A stretch of 64,000 bases of DNA from Aurelia coerulea (lineage: Eukaryota > Cnidaria > Scyphozoa > Semaeostomeae > Ulmaridae): contig CM076948.1 of the NCBI GenBank assembly GCA_039566865.1, positions 12,907,001 through 12,971,000 of the forward strand, given 5' to 3'. Below, in pieces: positions 1 to 11,690 of this stretch (positions within the stretch are counted from its first letter, which is position 1; each line of letters starts with the position of its first letter). The notes beneath the pieces are model-generated. The model saw nothing but the letters and a program-made list of their open reading frames with translations. It did no database searches and had not been told where the DNA came from. The translations under genes and the position numbers were made by a program.

Positions 1-260
1 TTCTGTTCTTGCCTGGGATCAATGTTTGACCCCAGGTCAACTTCAAAACTTTATTGTAGCTCTTCTGAGCAACACAAAGCAGCGAAATCGAAAAAATATC
101 AAAGAGATGACATCAGCAAACAACTTTCACGCGTTTTTTGGAAAAGCACGGCTCAAGCTCCCTTTGATGTCAAAGTTTTATGCAAGGCGGTTGCACAACC
201 CGGAATCCATTAGTGGACAGACCAGGGCGACGCTACTCTAGATTGTAAATTTTAGGAGAA
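1..260. other. unassigned AT-rich sequence
   Basis: No credible gene is visible; the two overlapping short open frames here have no domain and read through AT-rich sequence. A 16-base string (225-240, ending in gctactcta) recurs at 15853-15868 beside a small tandem repeat. This may be the shared edge of a dispersed repeat, but a 16-base match within 64 kb can also arise by chance. Confidence 0.3.
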
Positions 261-261
261 T

Positions 262-1029
262 TGATATTTAAAAAAAAAGAAGAAAAAAGATACATTTTAC
301 AGATTTTTTACAATGCTTTTAATATTTACAATGTTTTCTTTTTTTTCTCGGTAAATACAGAGCAGAAAATTTAATATCAGCTCAAGAACCCAACCTGTGC
401 CACGAGAGGTCTGCATTACTACAATTACATTCCTCTCCCCTCCAGGCTTTGATTTTCCTTTTGAAACTGGAGAGAGTATCTGACTGTTTTAGGTCATTGG
501 GAAGTGCCTGCCATAATCTACACCCAAGAAACGATATTGTCTCTAAGTCATAGCACGTAGTGCGTGCTTGTGGCAAGGATAGGTTATGGCAGCCTCTTAT
601 CCCATAAGAAACCGGTTTTTCAATGAAAATGTCCTTCATGAAGCTGGGATTAAGGCTCAATATTGTCTTAAAGACTTCAGTCATTAGCAATTGTAAATTC
701 CTTATGTGGAGTGGGACCGAATTGTCTCTCAGTAACATCGTATCAAAATCTGATCTCATATCTTTGTAAGTTATTCGCAATGCCCGTTCGTGAATATGCT
801 TAATTTTATTGTTCAATGTTCTGTCACAGAACATCCATACAAGAGGACAGTAGTTGAATTGGGACAAGATAAATGCCTTCATTACTTGTTTCAGCTGCTC
901 AGTATCAAGGAAATGATAAATTCTTGAAAGAGCATGTAGCTTTTGACCAGCCTTCTTACAAAGAGATTTTACTTGCTGTTTGAAGCTGAGCTTTTTGTAA
1001 AAAATCACACCCAGCAGCTTTTCTTCTGT
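262..1029 (-). pseudogene. 5'-truncated CR1/L2-like LINE (family C), RT C-terminal part
   Basis: The minus strand is open from 1029 to 382 and encodes the region downstream of the reverse transcriptase catalytic box: a KLLGV-type segment, then FNYCPLVWMFC, then ERALRI, then a C-terminal LWQALPNDLKQ segment. This order is typical of the thumb and C-terminal part of CR1/L2-like ORF2 proteins. No endonuclease or YADD box is present, so the copy is 5'-truncated. AT-rich 3' sequence runs to about 262. Its 5' edge touches the plus-strand family B LINE at about 1020. It resembles the C-terminus of the family D copy (5005-7530). Confidence 0.75.
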
Positions 1030-1690
1030 AAATCGATGCGAATGGAACGATATTGAACCAGAACTTAGACTTGCACCATCTGTCGCTATTTTTAAGAAGA
1101 AGATTTTGCCAATTATCCGCCCCCCTGCAAGTCTTCTGAATTCATGACCCAATAGGCTTATCTTTTTTTACTCAACTTAGAATTGGTTTAAGCAAATTAA
1201 ACTTCAACAAATTCAAACACAATTTTAGGGATACTGTAAACCCTATGTGCCCTTCGATTGGTGGCATTGAAGATGCGGAGCACTTTTTGTTGCTTTGCCC
1301 TTCTATTGATGCTCAACGACGAGATCTTATCGCTGGAGCCTTTCATGTATTACGACGGTTTGGACATAGTAATCTTTCAAATAAGGTCCTACCTCAACTT
1401 TTACTGTAGGGCGATGAAAAGTTCCCTTACGACCTCAATAGAACTATTCTCAACTCGACTACACAGTTCAACCGCGAAACTACGGCTTGAGTAAGGTCGC
1501 TTCTAACGAAAGATGTACACAACGTAACCACTAAGTCCCCGTCTGTTTCTTTGTTGTCTCTTTACGTTTATAAGTCTGTTGCACATTGGACGGCAGGTGC
1601 ATGGTGGATTTTTCATACTTAAAGAAACTTCAAGACAAGTTTTCTCCACCAGTTACTTTTCCTTGCCATCACTTTCATTTTTATTCATTT
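1020..1690 (+). pseudogene. family B LINE remnant, left part (split by family A LINE)
   Basis: The plus strand reads EWNDIEPELRLAPSVAIFKKK, shifts frame, then reads through a TQLRIGLSKLNFNKFKHNF segment into NPMCPSIGGIEDAEHFLLLC, a Cys/His knuckle near the end of family B ORF2. The same segments occur in the copies at 28300-30229 and 18801-20549. Frameshifts and an internal stop show decay. The 3' UTR continues to about 1690, where the minus-strand family A LINE interrupts it. The matching tail resumes at about 4765-4978. Confidence 0.7.
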
Positions 1691-1821
1691 TCATTTTTAT
1701 TTATTTAGGCACGGTAGCCCCGTCAGTCCATAAGAACTGCTTTTCAGGGGGCCGTGGCAAAACATTTACTAATTAAAAGATCACTACATAATAATTAACA
1801 AAATAAGAATTCTCGTCATGG

Positions 1822-4683
1822 CTAGTTTTTTATTCTTCTCTTAAAGGTGGCAAGGGAGGGTGCCTGTTTAGCATCAGGTTCGAGTTGATTCCAAAGCTTA
1901 GGTCCACGAAAAGATATAGCCCTCTGCCCATTGTTAGTTTTTCGTAATGGTAATGAGAGATCAGTTTCGGTGTTTCTCAGTTTTCTGACATTTCGAGAAG
2001 AATTTTTTTCGAACAAATCTGAAAGGTACTCCGGAACCAGACCATTTAGTGACTTGTACATTGTGGTAGCTGTTTCGCTTCTAATAATATCATTTACAGT
2101 AGGCCAATTTAAACTGCGAATTAATGCCATAGCAGGGGTATCAAATCGACTTTTTGTTACTATCCTAGCTGCTCGATTTTGCAGCTTCTGCAGGGTTTGC
2201 AGTTTAGTCACCCCACAGCACCCCCACACAGAACAACAGAACAAAAAATGGGGCTCGACGATACCCCTATACATTGCACTCAACGTGTTTTGAGGTAAAA
2301 ATTTCCTGGAATATTTCAAAAATCCAATTGCACGAGAAACCTTGGTACGGAGATTATAAACGTGTTCTTCCCAATCCAAATTTCTATCGATTATCACACC
2401 CAGATACTTTGTTCGGTCTACATTTTCAACCTGAGAGTCACCAATAAAAAATAGTGGATGATCAACAGCCTTATCGGTAATTTTCTTGATTTTGGGCTGG
2501 GAACCTACAATCAAAGCTTGAGTTTTTAAAACATTCAAAGAAAGTTTATTACCCTGCAACCATCGCTTCAAATCATTCAGTTCACTATTTAGAGTTTGGT
2601 TTATATCTACTAAGCTCGAAGAAGAGTAAGAAATACTGGTATCGTCAGCGTACATGGTCACTTTACCTTTCTTCAGAGAAAACGGAAGATCATTGATATA
2701 AATCAGAAACAAAAGAGGGCCAAGACAAGAACCCTGCGGCACGCCACAGCGAATATCTTCTGTTTTGGAACCTACCCCATTTACTTTGCAGAATTGCTTT
2801 CTACTGGTTAAATAGGACGTAAACCAAGTAAGTTCAAGATTATCAATACCATACTTCCTCAATTTAGCAAGTAAAATGTCATGATCTACGGTGTCAAATG
2901 CTTTTTTGAGATCAATGAAAATATTTGCAGTGTATCTGCCATTGTCCATGTTCACATACCAGTCATCTGTGTTGTTAAGAAGGCAAGTGACAACAGAGTG
3001 TAAAGCTCTGAAGCCAGATTGGTTAGAAAATAGATGTTTGTTTTAGTTCAAATAATCGTAAAGTTGGTTATAAATAAGCTTTTCAAAGACTCTGGCTAAA
3101 ACAGGCAAGACTGATATAGGTCGGTAGTTAGATCGGTCATCAGGTTGACCACTTTTGAAAATTGGGGCTACTCTGGCTATTTTCCAGCTATCTGGAAAAC
3201 AACCAGTAGCAATTGAAAGATTGAAAATATCACAAAGAGATTCTGAAATGACTGGAAGTGCAAATTTTAGAAAACAACTAGCAATGCCATCAGTACCACA
3301 TCCCTTTGAGGTTTTGAATTTGCCAAAAACTTTACGTAACTGGAGAATATCAATAACATGAAAATTAAACTTAGTTTTTTGTGGATTGACCTCGTAATCA
3401 TTCTCGAGGAGAGGATTTTTTGCTTCGGGAATTTTGTCACTAAGTGTCTCTCCTATGGTACAGAAGAAGTTATTCATCGATTCTGCAATACCGGCACTGG
3501 TAGAGATATGTTTCCCATCGATGCTTAATGATGAAATATTGGTGGTTTTAGATTTCTTATTTAAGACATTATTGATAGTCTTCCATGTGTTCTTGAAGTC
3601 TCCTTCGCAGGAAGCAATCTTGTGAGTGAAATACTCGCGCTTTAGTTTGCTATTTAATTTATTAACTTGATTACGTGCATCTCTATAGGACTGCATCAAT
3701 AGTTCGGATTTTGAGCGAATAGCTTGTTTTTTTAACTTATCTCTTGCCTTGCACATAAGTTTGAAATCATTGGTCAACCAAGGACAGAATTTGTCAGAAA
3801 CACGCCTGTTACGGGTTGGGGCATGTTTTTCAAGAATAAGCGAGAAAATATTTGTCCATTTGTTAACTACAACATTCACATCGTCTGTATTCCACACGAT
3901 GCCTCTCCAGTCTACACCTTCAAGATCTTTGACAAACTCGGCTTGATCAAAGTTCTTCATTTGCCTTGTAGAAATATTTTTGTGTTGTTTTTTGCAAGCA
4001 CCACGAAATTTCCTGACACAAAAGACCAAATAATGATCACTGAGGCAATATTTATGTATTCCCGAGGTTACTATATTACTTTTGTTTGTCGTAGCTATAT
4101 GATCTATTAGAGTAGTAGTGGTCAGTGTCTCACGAGAAGGGCTTTCAATTAATTGATGAAATCCAAATAGATTATATATTTCTAGCAGACGTAGGGAATG
4201 AGCTGGAAGGTCATTTGAAATCCCAGCTTTCGTATATTTAGGCAGAAAATCACAGTTTGTATCGCCTAGAATAATAGTTTCCTTGTCTTCCCTATCAAGA
4301 AATTTCAGACATTCTTCTAACTGATCAAAGGTATCAACACTTACGTTAGGAGGCCTGTACCAAGCCACAACGAAGAAAGGAGCAGCACGAGCAGGTTTAA
4401 TCTCAACGCATAAGAGCTCAAGAAAAGATTTGGGAACTTCTTTCCGCACTTTAGATTTGTCTAGCAAAGTATCTTTAAGATAAACTGCAACACCACCCCC
4501 ATTACGGTCACGATCACACCTTTTGATAGTATACCCATCGATATTGACTAAGCTATCATCGATAGTATCATCAAGCTTGGTCTCATTTATTGCAAGAACG
4601 TGAATCCCCAATTCGTTTACAAGCATTCGTATTTCATCGATATGTAGGAGTAAGCTATTCACATTTAGAGATGCAATCGTCAT
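1822..4683 (-). pseudogene. family A ORF2: APE endonuclease plus reverse transcriptase, one in-frame stop
   Basis: The frame is continuous from ATG at 4683 to the stop at 1822 (about 953 codons) apart from one TAA at 3045-3043. The APE-type endonuclease comes first (SLNVNS, NETKLD, GDTNCD and SDHYLV boxes, residues about 1-225), then a basic linker, then the RT. RT motifs include NYRPISVLP before the stop and FIDLKKAFDTVDH, GVPQGSCLGPLLF and MYADDTS after it. The thumb and C-terminal segment ends in SLATFKRRIKN. ORF2 nicks target DNA and copies the element RNA at the nick. A single stop in a long frame points to a fairly young copy, dead unless the stop is read through. Confidence 0.9.
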
Positions 4684-4701
4684 ACCCTTCCTATGCCCAA
4701 G

Positions 4702-4765
4702 TTTAGATCTGACGTCACTTAGATCTTAGCACTTAGATCTGACGTCTAATATGCAGCAGACGTCA
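4702..4765 (-). promoter_or_regulatory. cluster of CRE/ATF-like sites upstream of LINE ORF2
   Basis: Three near-identical CRE-like octamers lie within 56 bp just upstream of the ORF2 start: TGACGTCA at 4710-4717, TGACGTCT at 4740-4747 and AGACGTCA at 4758-4765. The first two lie in an imperfect 15-bp direct repeat (ttagatctgacgtc at 4703-4716 and 4733-4746). TGACGTCA is the consensus CREB/ATF site. Spacing and position suit an internal LINE promoter, but function is inferred only. Confidence 0.45.
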
Positions 4766-4978
4766 ATCGTTCTTATTGTCCGTATGTGTTGTATTAGTAG
4801 TGTTCTTTAAGTTTAAGTAGTTTTTCTTTCCTTTATCTATGTTAATTTCCTTGGGGTAGACACAGCCTTTTGCTCCCCGGGGGTATTTGTTCCAGTAGTA
4901 TAGTAAAGTAATTCTTGTAAGTAGTGTAGACCGTAACATGTATTGTAAACATTTATTGATTTATATACATAAAAAATA
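4765..4978 (+). mobile_element. 3' tail of the family B LINE (continuation of 1020-1690)
   Basis: The block ccttggggtagacacag…gctccccgggggta, followed by an AT-rich tail, matches the end of the 28300-30229 copy (ggggtagtcattgtc…gctccccatgg and its tail at 30105-30229). With the matching coding part at 1020-1690, this shows that the family A LINE landed inside the family B 3' UTR. Confidence 0.6.
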
Positions 4979-5004
4979 TCAAGTTAAAATCTTTTTCGGA
5001 TGTC

Positions 5005-7530
5005 ATGGGCCTACAAAATTTGGAAAAGGAGAAGAAAACCTGTTTCACCAAAAATCATGCGTCTTCTATTGATGTGTTTCTGACAAATCGACCCAGACTA
5101 TTCCAAAAAACATGTGTATTTGAAACAGGACTGAGTGATTATCATGGGCTCGTAGTTACTCTTTTGAAAGCTCAGATACCGCGCCTCAAGGCAAAACGTA
5201 TAATGTATCGATGCTATAAAAACTTTATTGAAAATGAATTTTTGTCTGATGTCAGAAAGGCAAATTTTGGAATTGATCCTCGCGGAAAAAACCCTCCAGC
5301 ATTGCTGAAAAGGTACCCTTCTTAGACGATCGATGTATAGTTAGACTGATCTTTCGAAAATACCACAACAACCCAAGTGTTCTAGCAATGATTCAAAGTT
5401 CATAAAATTCAATTAACACGTCTTGTCTTCATGAAGCTTCAACAGAAGAAGTTTTCCGACTTTTACGAGCGATAAATGAGAAGAAATCAACCGGTGAAGA
5501 AAAATACCCCCTAAACTTGTCCATTTAGCTGCGAGGGAGCAGTCCATCCCATTAACGAAAGCAATAAACATTAGCATTCGCAACAGTACATTTCCAGAAT
5601 GCGCAAAACAAGCTGCAGTCACCCCTCTCGACAAAGGTAAAACGATTCGAACAGTGGAAAACATTTTCGCCCCGTATGCAATCGTTAAAGATCAAATAAG
5701 TCCATTCTTCGAGAAAACGCTTTCGGTATTCATTGCAGCCTACAGGAAGGCTTACGGTACGCAGCATGTCCTAATTAGAATGTTTGAAGATTGAAAGACC
5801 AAACTGGATAATGATTACACTGTTGGAGCAATATTGATGGATTTATCGAAAGCTTTTGACGCATGATTTGCTTATAGCAAAACTCTATGCATATAGTTTC
5901 GATGAAAATTCTCTGGTATTTATTTATTCCTATTTAAAACGGTGCAGACAATCGGTTTTACAGCAACTATCAATCTGTTTCATCAGGGGTTCCTCAAGGA
6001 TCCGTCTTAGGCCCTATTTTTTTCAACTTCTTTAAGGTGGTGTGAAGCGAAAATTTTTATTGATGCAAATGAATAGCGCAGTTGAATGATAAAGAATGTC
6101 GTTTACATTTTTTTGATACCTCATTTCGTTTTCAAGTTATCCACTGATATTAAGTTGCAGCTGATAACGTCATTTTGTTTGCAAATTACTAGGATAACAT
6201 ATGGAAATATAACTGTATCTGATTTTTGAAAGGTTACAGTGGTAAGAAATATTTCAGCTGAGCTGAATAAATGTTATATAAATTGCCTCATGACTTAATA
6301 TGATGTTTAGAAAGGCATGTTGATTGTACAAAGTTTTTTAATTAAATTTCTCTTTGGAAACATGGCCAACCTTGTATACTTTCTTTGCATTTTGCAAACA
6401 AAATGACGTCATCAGCAAATCATACAAAACAGTGGATAACTCTGAAATGAAATAAGGTATCAAAAAAATTTAAACGACATTCTTTATCATTCAACTGCGC
6501 TATTCATTTGCATCAATAAAAATTTTCGCTTCACACCACTCTTAATGACCTGTGTTATTTCATCAAAGAAGCATCTCTTGTCGATTACGCACATGACAAT
6601 ACTCTAACTTATTTTTGCAATAGTCTCCCACAACTAATTGATCCTAATTGATGTGTCAGAAAAGGAGGCATGCATTGCTCTCACATGGCTCGATTGAAAT
6701 GAAATGATCGCTAAACCAGAAAAATTCCGCCCACTTCTCGTTAAAGAAGATCAATCGGACACCACTGGGCATAGTATTTCTATTCAAGGGGAAAAGATAT
6801 CTGAAGCTTCAGTAAAGTTGCTCGGTGTAAATCTCGACCATAAACTAAACTTTGACCTCCACATATCTGATCTTTGCAAAAAAAGCAGCCACCCAGCTAA
6901 AGGTACTGAAACGACTGAAATCATTTCTTGGCTTTGCGGAGAAAAAGGTACTCGTGCAAAGCTTTGTCTTTTCTAACTTTAACTACTGCCCTTTAGATAA
7001 GCATGGTTTTTCTCATCCGCTAGATCTATGGATAAGATCAAAAAAATACAAGAGAGAGCCCTACGATTTCTTTATGATGACCATAATTCTTCTTATGAAG
7101 ACTACTTCGCAAATCAGAAAAATGCTTCATTGAGATTTTGAAAACTGTAAACCAGCTAAATCCGGCATTTATGCAAAATATTTTCGAAACAAGAACCTCC
7201 AATCAACCTTCACGTCGTCAAAATGATTTGCAGCACTATAGGCCCAACCAAACAACATTCGGTTCAAATTGTCTCAGGTCTCTTGGGCGGCAGATCTGGA
7301 ATCGTCTGCCAGATGATATAAAATCAGCAGAAAGTTTGGTCCAATTCAAAAAGGCTAATCAAGAGCTGGGATGGGGCCACCTGAAGATGCAATGTATGCC
7401 TTGGAAATTAATCCTGTACAAAATTTCTTTAAAATATCTATTAACTGGCAGTTATTGAAATAATTGAATTAGACTAGTTACTTTTGTAGCTAAAATTTTT
7501 TCGATTTAAAATAAAGACATACACACACAA
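5005..7530 (+). pseudogene. family D LINE (CR1-like), decayed, split by a MITE
   Basis: Remnants run in order on the plus strand. First is the end of an APE endonuclease (SSIDVFLTNRP then ETGLSDYHGLVV, 5060-5160). Next come degraded RT pieces, including SSGVPQGSVLGPIFFNFF just before 6032 and the catalytic-box region after 6545, where the box reads YAHD rather than YADD. Then KLLGVNLDHKLNF (about 6815-6850) and a C-terminal RQIWNRLPDDIKS segment (about 7287-7330) follow. Many frameshifts and stops interrupt it. The 3' UTR ends near 7530 in an AT-rich stretch and a short CA repeat. The catalytic change and frameshifts make it inactive. Confidence 0.8.
6036..6541. mobile_element. 506-bp MITE with about 110-bp terminal inverted repeats, TTAA target
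   Basis: The left end starts ggtggtgtgaagcgaaaatt and the right end is its inverted copy, gagtggtgtgaagcgaaaat on the other strand. The arms match for about 110 bp with few differences. TTAA flanks both sides (6032-6035 and 6542-6545). Removing the element with one TTAA rejoins the family D RT frame, which confirms the borders. TTAA duplication is typical of piggyBac and Kolobok elements. No transposase is inside. Confidence 0.88.
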
Positions 7531-8934
7531 ACAAGGGTAATTATTACAGATACAGGCCAGACTAGCCTTTGTACTAGTTTTCACTTTAGAGTAGCGCTAC
7601 CTCTTCAACATACTGCGTGCCCAGAGGGGAGAACATTAGACAACACAAAAAAAAGCACAGAGAATAATATCAAATGATCAATATTCACATTTAACTTTTC
7701 TCGGTGCTACCTGTGGTCAAGGGCAGATGCTATTTGACGCGGCTTTGTGTCGCTCTGGTTGATTTTTGCTGGTTGATTTTTGACCATTCCAAATGTCTCT
7801 GGGTGGCTCTGTCTGCCTGATTCTAGTTGGCTCAGGTCTGCTTTGGGTGGCTCTGCATGATTCCACCGTTTAGTAATGCAGGATATTTGGGTGTGGCATT
7901 GTTAACCCTGATGTTCATTGTATTCCCGCTGCAACGGTTGATGCAATAACGTTTTAAGTCGGGGAACTCACTCTTTCATGGACTTGGTTTGAAATGGAAA
8001 TGATAAGAATTGCAAACAAAACAGGAGCGACAAAACGTTGATTGCTGTGACGTGGATTACTCTTTTGACGTGAGGCAATGAAGTTTTTCTTATCTTCTGG
8101 TAAACGCAAACGTCTCAGTATTCAATTTAATCAGAACGAAAATTCAAATATATTATTCTCAAAATAATCTGCAAGTGTGTATCAGTCTACTCAAACAAAC
8201 AAGCAAACGGTTACGAGTTTCTTGCTGTTTCCTAAGTGAACAGCTGTTCCTTGCGTTCGTATCCAAATCTTTTCCTAAATGTTCATCGTTTATCAACATC
8301 AACCTTCTAGATATTGCAGCAAATTCAGTGGATTGATTACACAAAGTGTAGTCAAGATGCAAGCAGAAAGGTTTGAGGCAACCCTAACCTTTAATGAACA
8401 GATGCTATCTTGCCTCGACTTTCTCCTTGCATTTGAACATTACATATTATGTAAATGAACGGATGGTATAAGTCTATGGCAAAAACAAACTTCTTACCTT
8501 TCAATGTGATCTGACATGCGAATTGCCAGCTTCTGCAGCGATACGTCGTTTGAAACTCCTGTTGCAAGAATTATTGACACCCAGTGAAATGAATTAAAAC
8601 TGACAATATAAATCTCAAAAATGAACAGCAACCCAATATTTCTGTTCTTGCTGGTTTACGCTCTGCAAACCTTTTGTGATGCAAAACATATTATGCTCGC
8701 ACGAAGTATGGAAAAAATGTGCTTGAGCACAATAACTTTGAAAAGACAAAAGGTAATCTTTGAAATTAACGCAGAGGTCAACACACGAATAAACATTGAG
8801 AAGAATATTCTATTCTTTGTTGTGTCCTCTGAAACAATACGATCAGCTACGATGGGATCACATTTCAAAGGGAAATCCAGATGAAACATTCCGCGTAGTT
8901 TTCTCGGATTCAAATTATGGCTATCTCTAAAGTA
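7531..8934. other. unassigned region with one possible signal-peptide exon
   Basis: No recognisable element is visible between the LINE tail and the GGAAT array. The only candidate is a plus-strand ORF (8621-8884) starting MNSNPIFLFLLVYALQTF, a plausible signal peptide with a possible cleavage after CDA. A potential splice donor (aaaag|gtaatc) sits near 8752. I found no partner exon, so a secreted-protein first exon is only a guess. Confidence 0.25.
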
Positions 8935-9055
8935 TGGAATATTGAATTATGGAATGGAATGATGGAATAATGGAATAGCTCAGATGGAATGATGGAATAA
9001 TTGAATGGTTTATATGGAATGATGGAATGGCAAATATGGAATGGTCCAATATCTT
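8935..9055. repeat. degenerate GGAAT/TGGAATGA minisatellite
   Basis: Irregular repeats of tggaat, tggaatgatggaataa and variants run into the first unit of the 155-bp tandem array. The array's own units also begin with tatggaatgg, so the short repeat and the longer unit may share an origin. Confidence 0.75.
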
Positions 9056-9690
9056 CAAAATCTTGTACTATTTTCTTGCAAAACGTTCCTAAATGTTTGC
9101 AAGGAGCAGTTTCACATGCACTGTAGCAAAAAACGAGAACTTTTTATGCAAATTCAGAGAATTATGGGGCCATTCCATATTTTAGAGATTATGGAATGGT
9201 CCAATATCTTCAAAATCTTGTACTATTTTCTTGCAAAAACCTTCCTAAATGTATGCAAGGAACAGTTTCACATGCACTGCAGCGAAAAACGAGAACTTTT
9301 TATGCAAATTCAGAGAATTATGGGGCCATTCCATATTTTAGAGATTATGGAATGGTCCCATATTTTCAAAATCTTGCACTTTCTTCTTGCAAAACCTTCC
9401 TAAATGTATGTAAGGAACAATTTCACATGCACTGCAGCAAAAAACGAGAACTTTTTATGCAAATTCAGAGAATCATGGGGCCATTCCATATTTTAGAGAT
9501 TATGGAATGGTCCCATATTTTCAAAATATTGCGCTATTTTCTTGCAAAACCTTCCTAAATGTATGTAAAGAGCAGTTTCACATGCACTGCGCAAAAAACG
9601 AGAAATTTTTATAAAAATTCCGAGAATTATGGGGCCATTCGTTGTTTTAGAGATTCTCTAAAATATGTAATGGTCCAATTTCTTCATCAT
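9034..9690. repeat. 155-bp tandem repeat, about four copies
   Basis: The string atggtcc recurs at 9041, 9196, 9352 and 9507, a period of 155-156 bp. Each unit holds the cttcaaaatcttg block, the cttgcaaaacc block, a cacatgcactgcagc block and gggccattccatattttaga. The fourth unit is more diverged and a fifth is only a fragment near 9660-9690. The long frames across it (9041-9403 and 9196-9558) exist because 155 bp happens to lack stops in one frame; they are not genes. Confidence 0.92.
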
Positions 9691-9950
9691 CATGAAAGTT
9701 TTTCATGTAAACCTTCCTTCCCAATTATTTGAAAATGAGAATTTCCAGCCAATGTTGGTATATTTAGTAAAATTTCGAATCAAATTTTTAGGTGTTTTGA
9801 ACCAATTCGCTATTTTATAGATCTACAGATCTATGACCTAGTAAATACTTTGTTTGCCTGTTGTCTGGAAGACTTCAGACTTTGGCATTCCATGCAAATT
9901 GCGTAATATGGCGATAATTACGCGTTGTTCGATTTCTTATCTCTCCTGAC

Positions 9951-10247
9951 CATGGGTAGTTAGACACTGCTGGTGTGCTTCTATGGAGGAGCGCTGGATA
10001 TTATGTATCTGCGGGGGAAATTTTTTTGCAGTACTGCGGAGGAGATATCGAAAGAACAAAAATATTAAACTATTAAAATGAATTCTTCTCTCTCCTTCTC
10101 TCTTCACTTCCGATATCTCCTCCGCAGTACTGTAAAAATTTCCCCCGCAGATATCTCCTCCGCAGTACTATAAAAAATTTCCCCCGCAGATACATATTAT
10201 CCAGCTCTTCTCCATAGAAGCACACCAGCAGTGTCTAACTACCCATG
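9951..10247. mobile_element. 297-bp inverted-repeat MITE with 7-bp TSD
   Basis: The ends are catgggtagttagacact and its inverted copy, and the arms extend about 100 bp. The 7-bp flanks tcctgac are identical (9944-9950 and 10248-10254). In the right arm, a block of about 40 bp (ccgatatctcctccgcagtac…tttcccccgcag) is tandemly duplicated. CA…TG termini with a 7-bp duplication match the P-superfamily element found at 21452-26216, although hAT (8 bp) is an alternative. Confidence 0.8.
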
Positions 10248-10254
10248 TCCTGAC

Positions 10255-11690
10255 ATGATAACCAATGAGCCCTTTCTGTCACTAAGCACGCATAATTGAT
10301 CCAATTTAACAGAAATAGTTAAGAATAAGATTTACATCCCAAATTCAACATCTTTTCATAAACAAAACAAAACAGATTGTATGATATCAACGTAACATTC
10401 AATAACATTGACTCCGAAGGGCATCTTCAAAAGTGCGCACGATATTTTCTTAGAAAAAAGGATTTTTAATTAAGGAATCTTTATCGAACAGAAAAGGGTT
10501 TTTGCCTTTGGCGTACAACATTGTTTGAAATGCCCCTCGATTAATTGTAATTACACTGGAAGTAGGAGCTACTACCCTGATGAAAACACTACAGATGTTA
10601 TCTATTTTACAAAACTTAGAAAAGACTTTTCGTTCTTCATTTACAACATTTTCATTTTGTGTGCTGATGGGCACTTTTGCTTTTGTTTTTATTCTATTTG
10701 CTTTGTGGCTACTGGCGATTGCTGAGCAGTTGCTTCCAGTTAATATCAAAGACTATAGTTTTGTCGATGGTGCATTCCTGTGAAAGACCTGAAAATGAAG
10801 CAAGAAACGCATCAGCTCTACTGTTTCACAAAAACCCAGAAAATGAAATGCAGTAAACAGTGAACTTTTTCTTACGGCTTAAAAGTTATCTCAAAGGCAA
10901 TGCGTCCATGCAAGCACCACAGCACCGCGGGGGGCATGTAAATTTTACGTGATATTCCATGTGAACACCTTGGTAATGAAGCTTACTACGGGCAAAGAGT
11001 GATCTAAGTGATGACCTACTTGCCGTTGCACTTCCGAAGCTGAAACCTTAGCCTGCACGTGGTCCGTCAAATTCTGCCAATCACCGCATCCCTCAAGGCC
11101 CTTCGTCAGCATCATGTCAGCATAATTTCGAAAATAGTGTTTACGCGGCTGAACTCACACGGAGACATTGCCTTTAAAAAAGTTGCAAGTGCCATTCTAA
11201 ACAGTACACGACCGTCATGTTAGAATCTAAAAGTTTCAAACGCTATTTCATCAATTGGAAATAATGACCGATAATAATCTGTTTACTGATTGCCGATTTT
11301 GGGATTATTCCAAAAAAACACAAGGCAAACAACGAATAAATGCAAGCATGGCTGGGAGGATCTATCAAAATACTAAACCCCGCCCAAACATCGAAACTTT
11401 ATTGGTGACACCTCATAGTTTATTGCATTCCAATGACTACTTCTTCAGCTGAAACAAACAGGAGCAAAAACGCTCCCAAAAGATCCACACTGGCAAGTAA
11501 ATCAACAAAATATAGGTAGCCTGGAACATACAAAAATATGTTGCATGTGGTTCTTAAACAATTAAACGAACAAATGATAAATAAATTATCTTAGTATCAT
11601 AGAAGTAGCTGAGATGCCAAAAACGCGACGTTTCGAGCCTGTTCCCGTATCAATGAATATAACATTAATATAGCCTGGAACATTTCATTC
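10255..11690. other. unassigned intergenic sequence
   Basis: I see no gene, tandem array or paired inverted repeat. Overlapping short frames on both strands near 10450-10783 include a hydrophobic stretch (FAFVFILFALWLLAI), but there are no splice-consistent neighbours or family motifs. Confidence 0.4.

Larger units (their letters stand above)
1696..4766 (-). mobile_element. family A non-LTR retrotransposon (CR1/L2-like), nearly full-length ORF2
   Basis: This is a minus-strand LINE with endonuclease and reverse transcriptase in a single ORF2 (4683 to 1822). Its 3' end (about 1705-1757) can fold into a stem-loop: GCCACGG pairs with CCGTGCC and a GGGG/CCCC block lies inside. It then ends in an AAAATG-rich tail on the minus strand. 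The same 3' end occurs in copies at 13563-14190 (+) and 16415-16815 (-). It sits inside the 3' UTR of the plus-strand family B LINE. Only about 80 bp lie upstream of ORF2 and no ORF1 is visible, so the copy is 5'-truncated or ORF1-less. I could not identify a clean target-site duplication. Confidence 0.85.

Noticed and set aside
9041..9558. Two 120-aa ORFs with repeated LFMQIQRIMG-type segments
   Set aside because: They run through the 155-bp tandem array in different frames; no start context, splice sites or family motif.
8935..9690. CRISPR-like array
   Set aside because: The units are contiguous 155-bp tandem copies without unique spacers, and the genome is eukaryotic.
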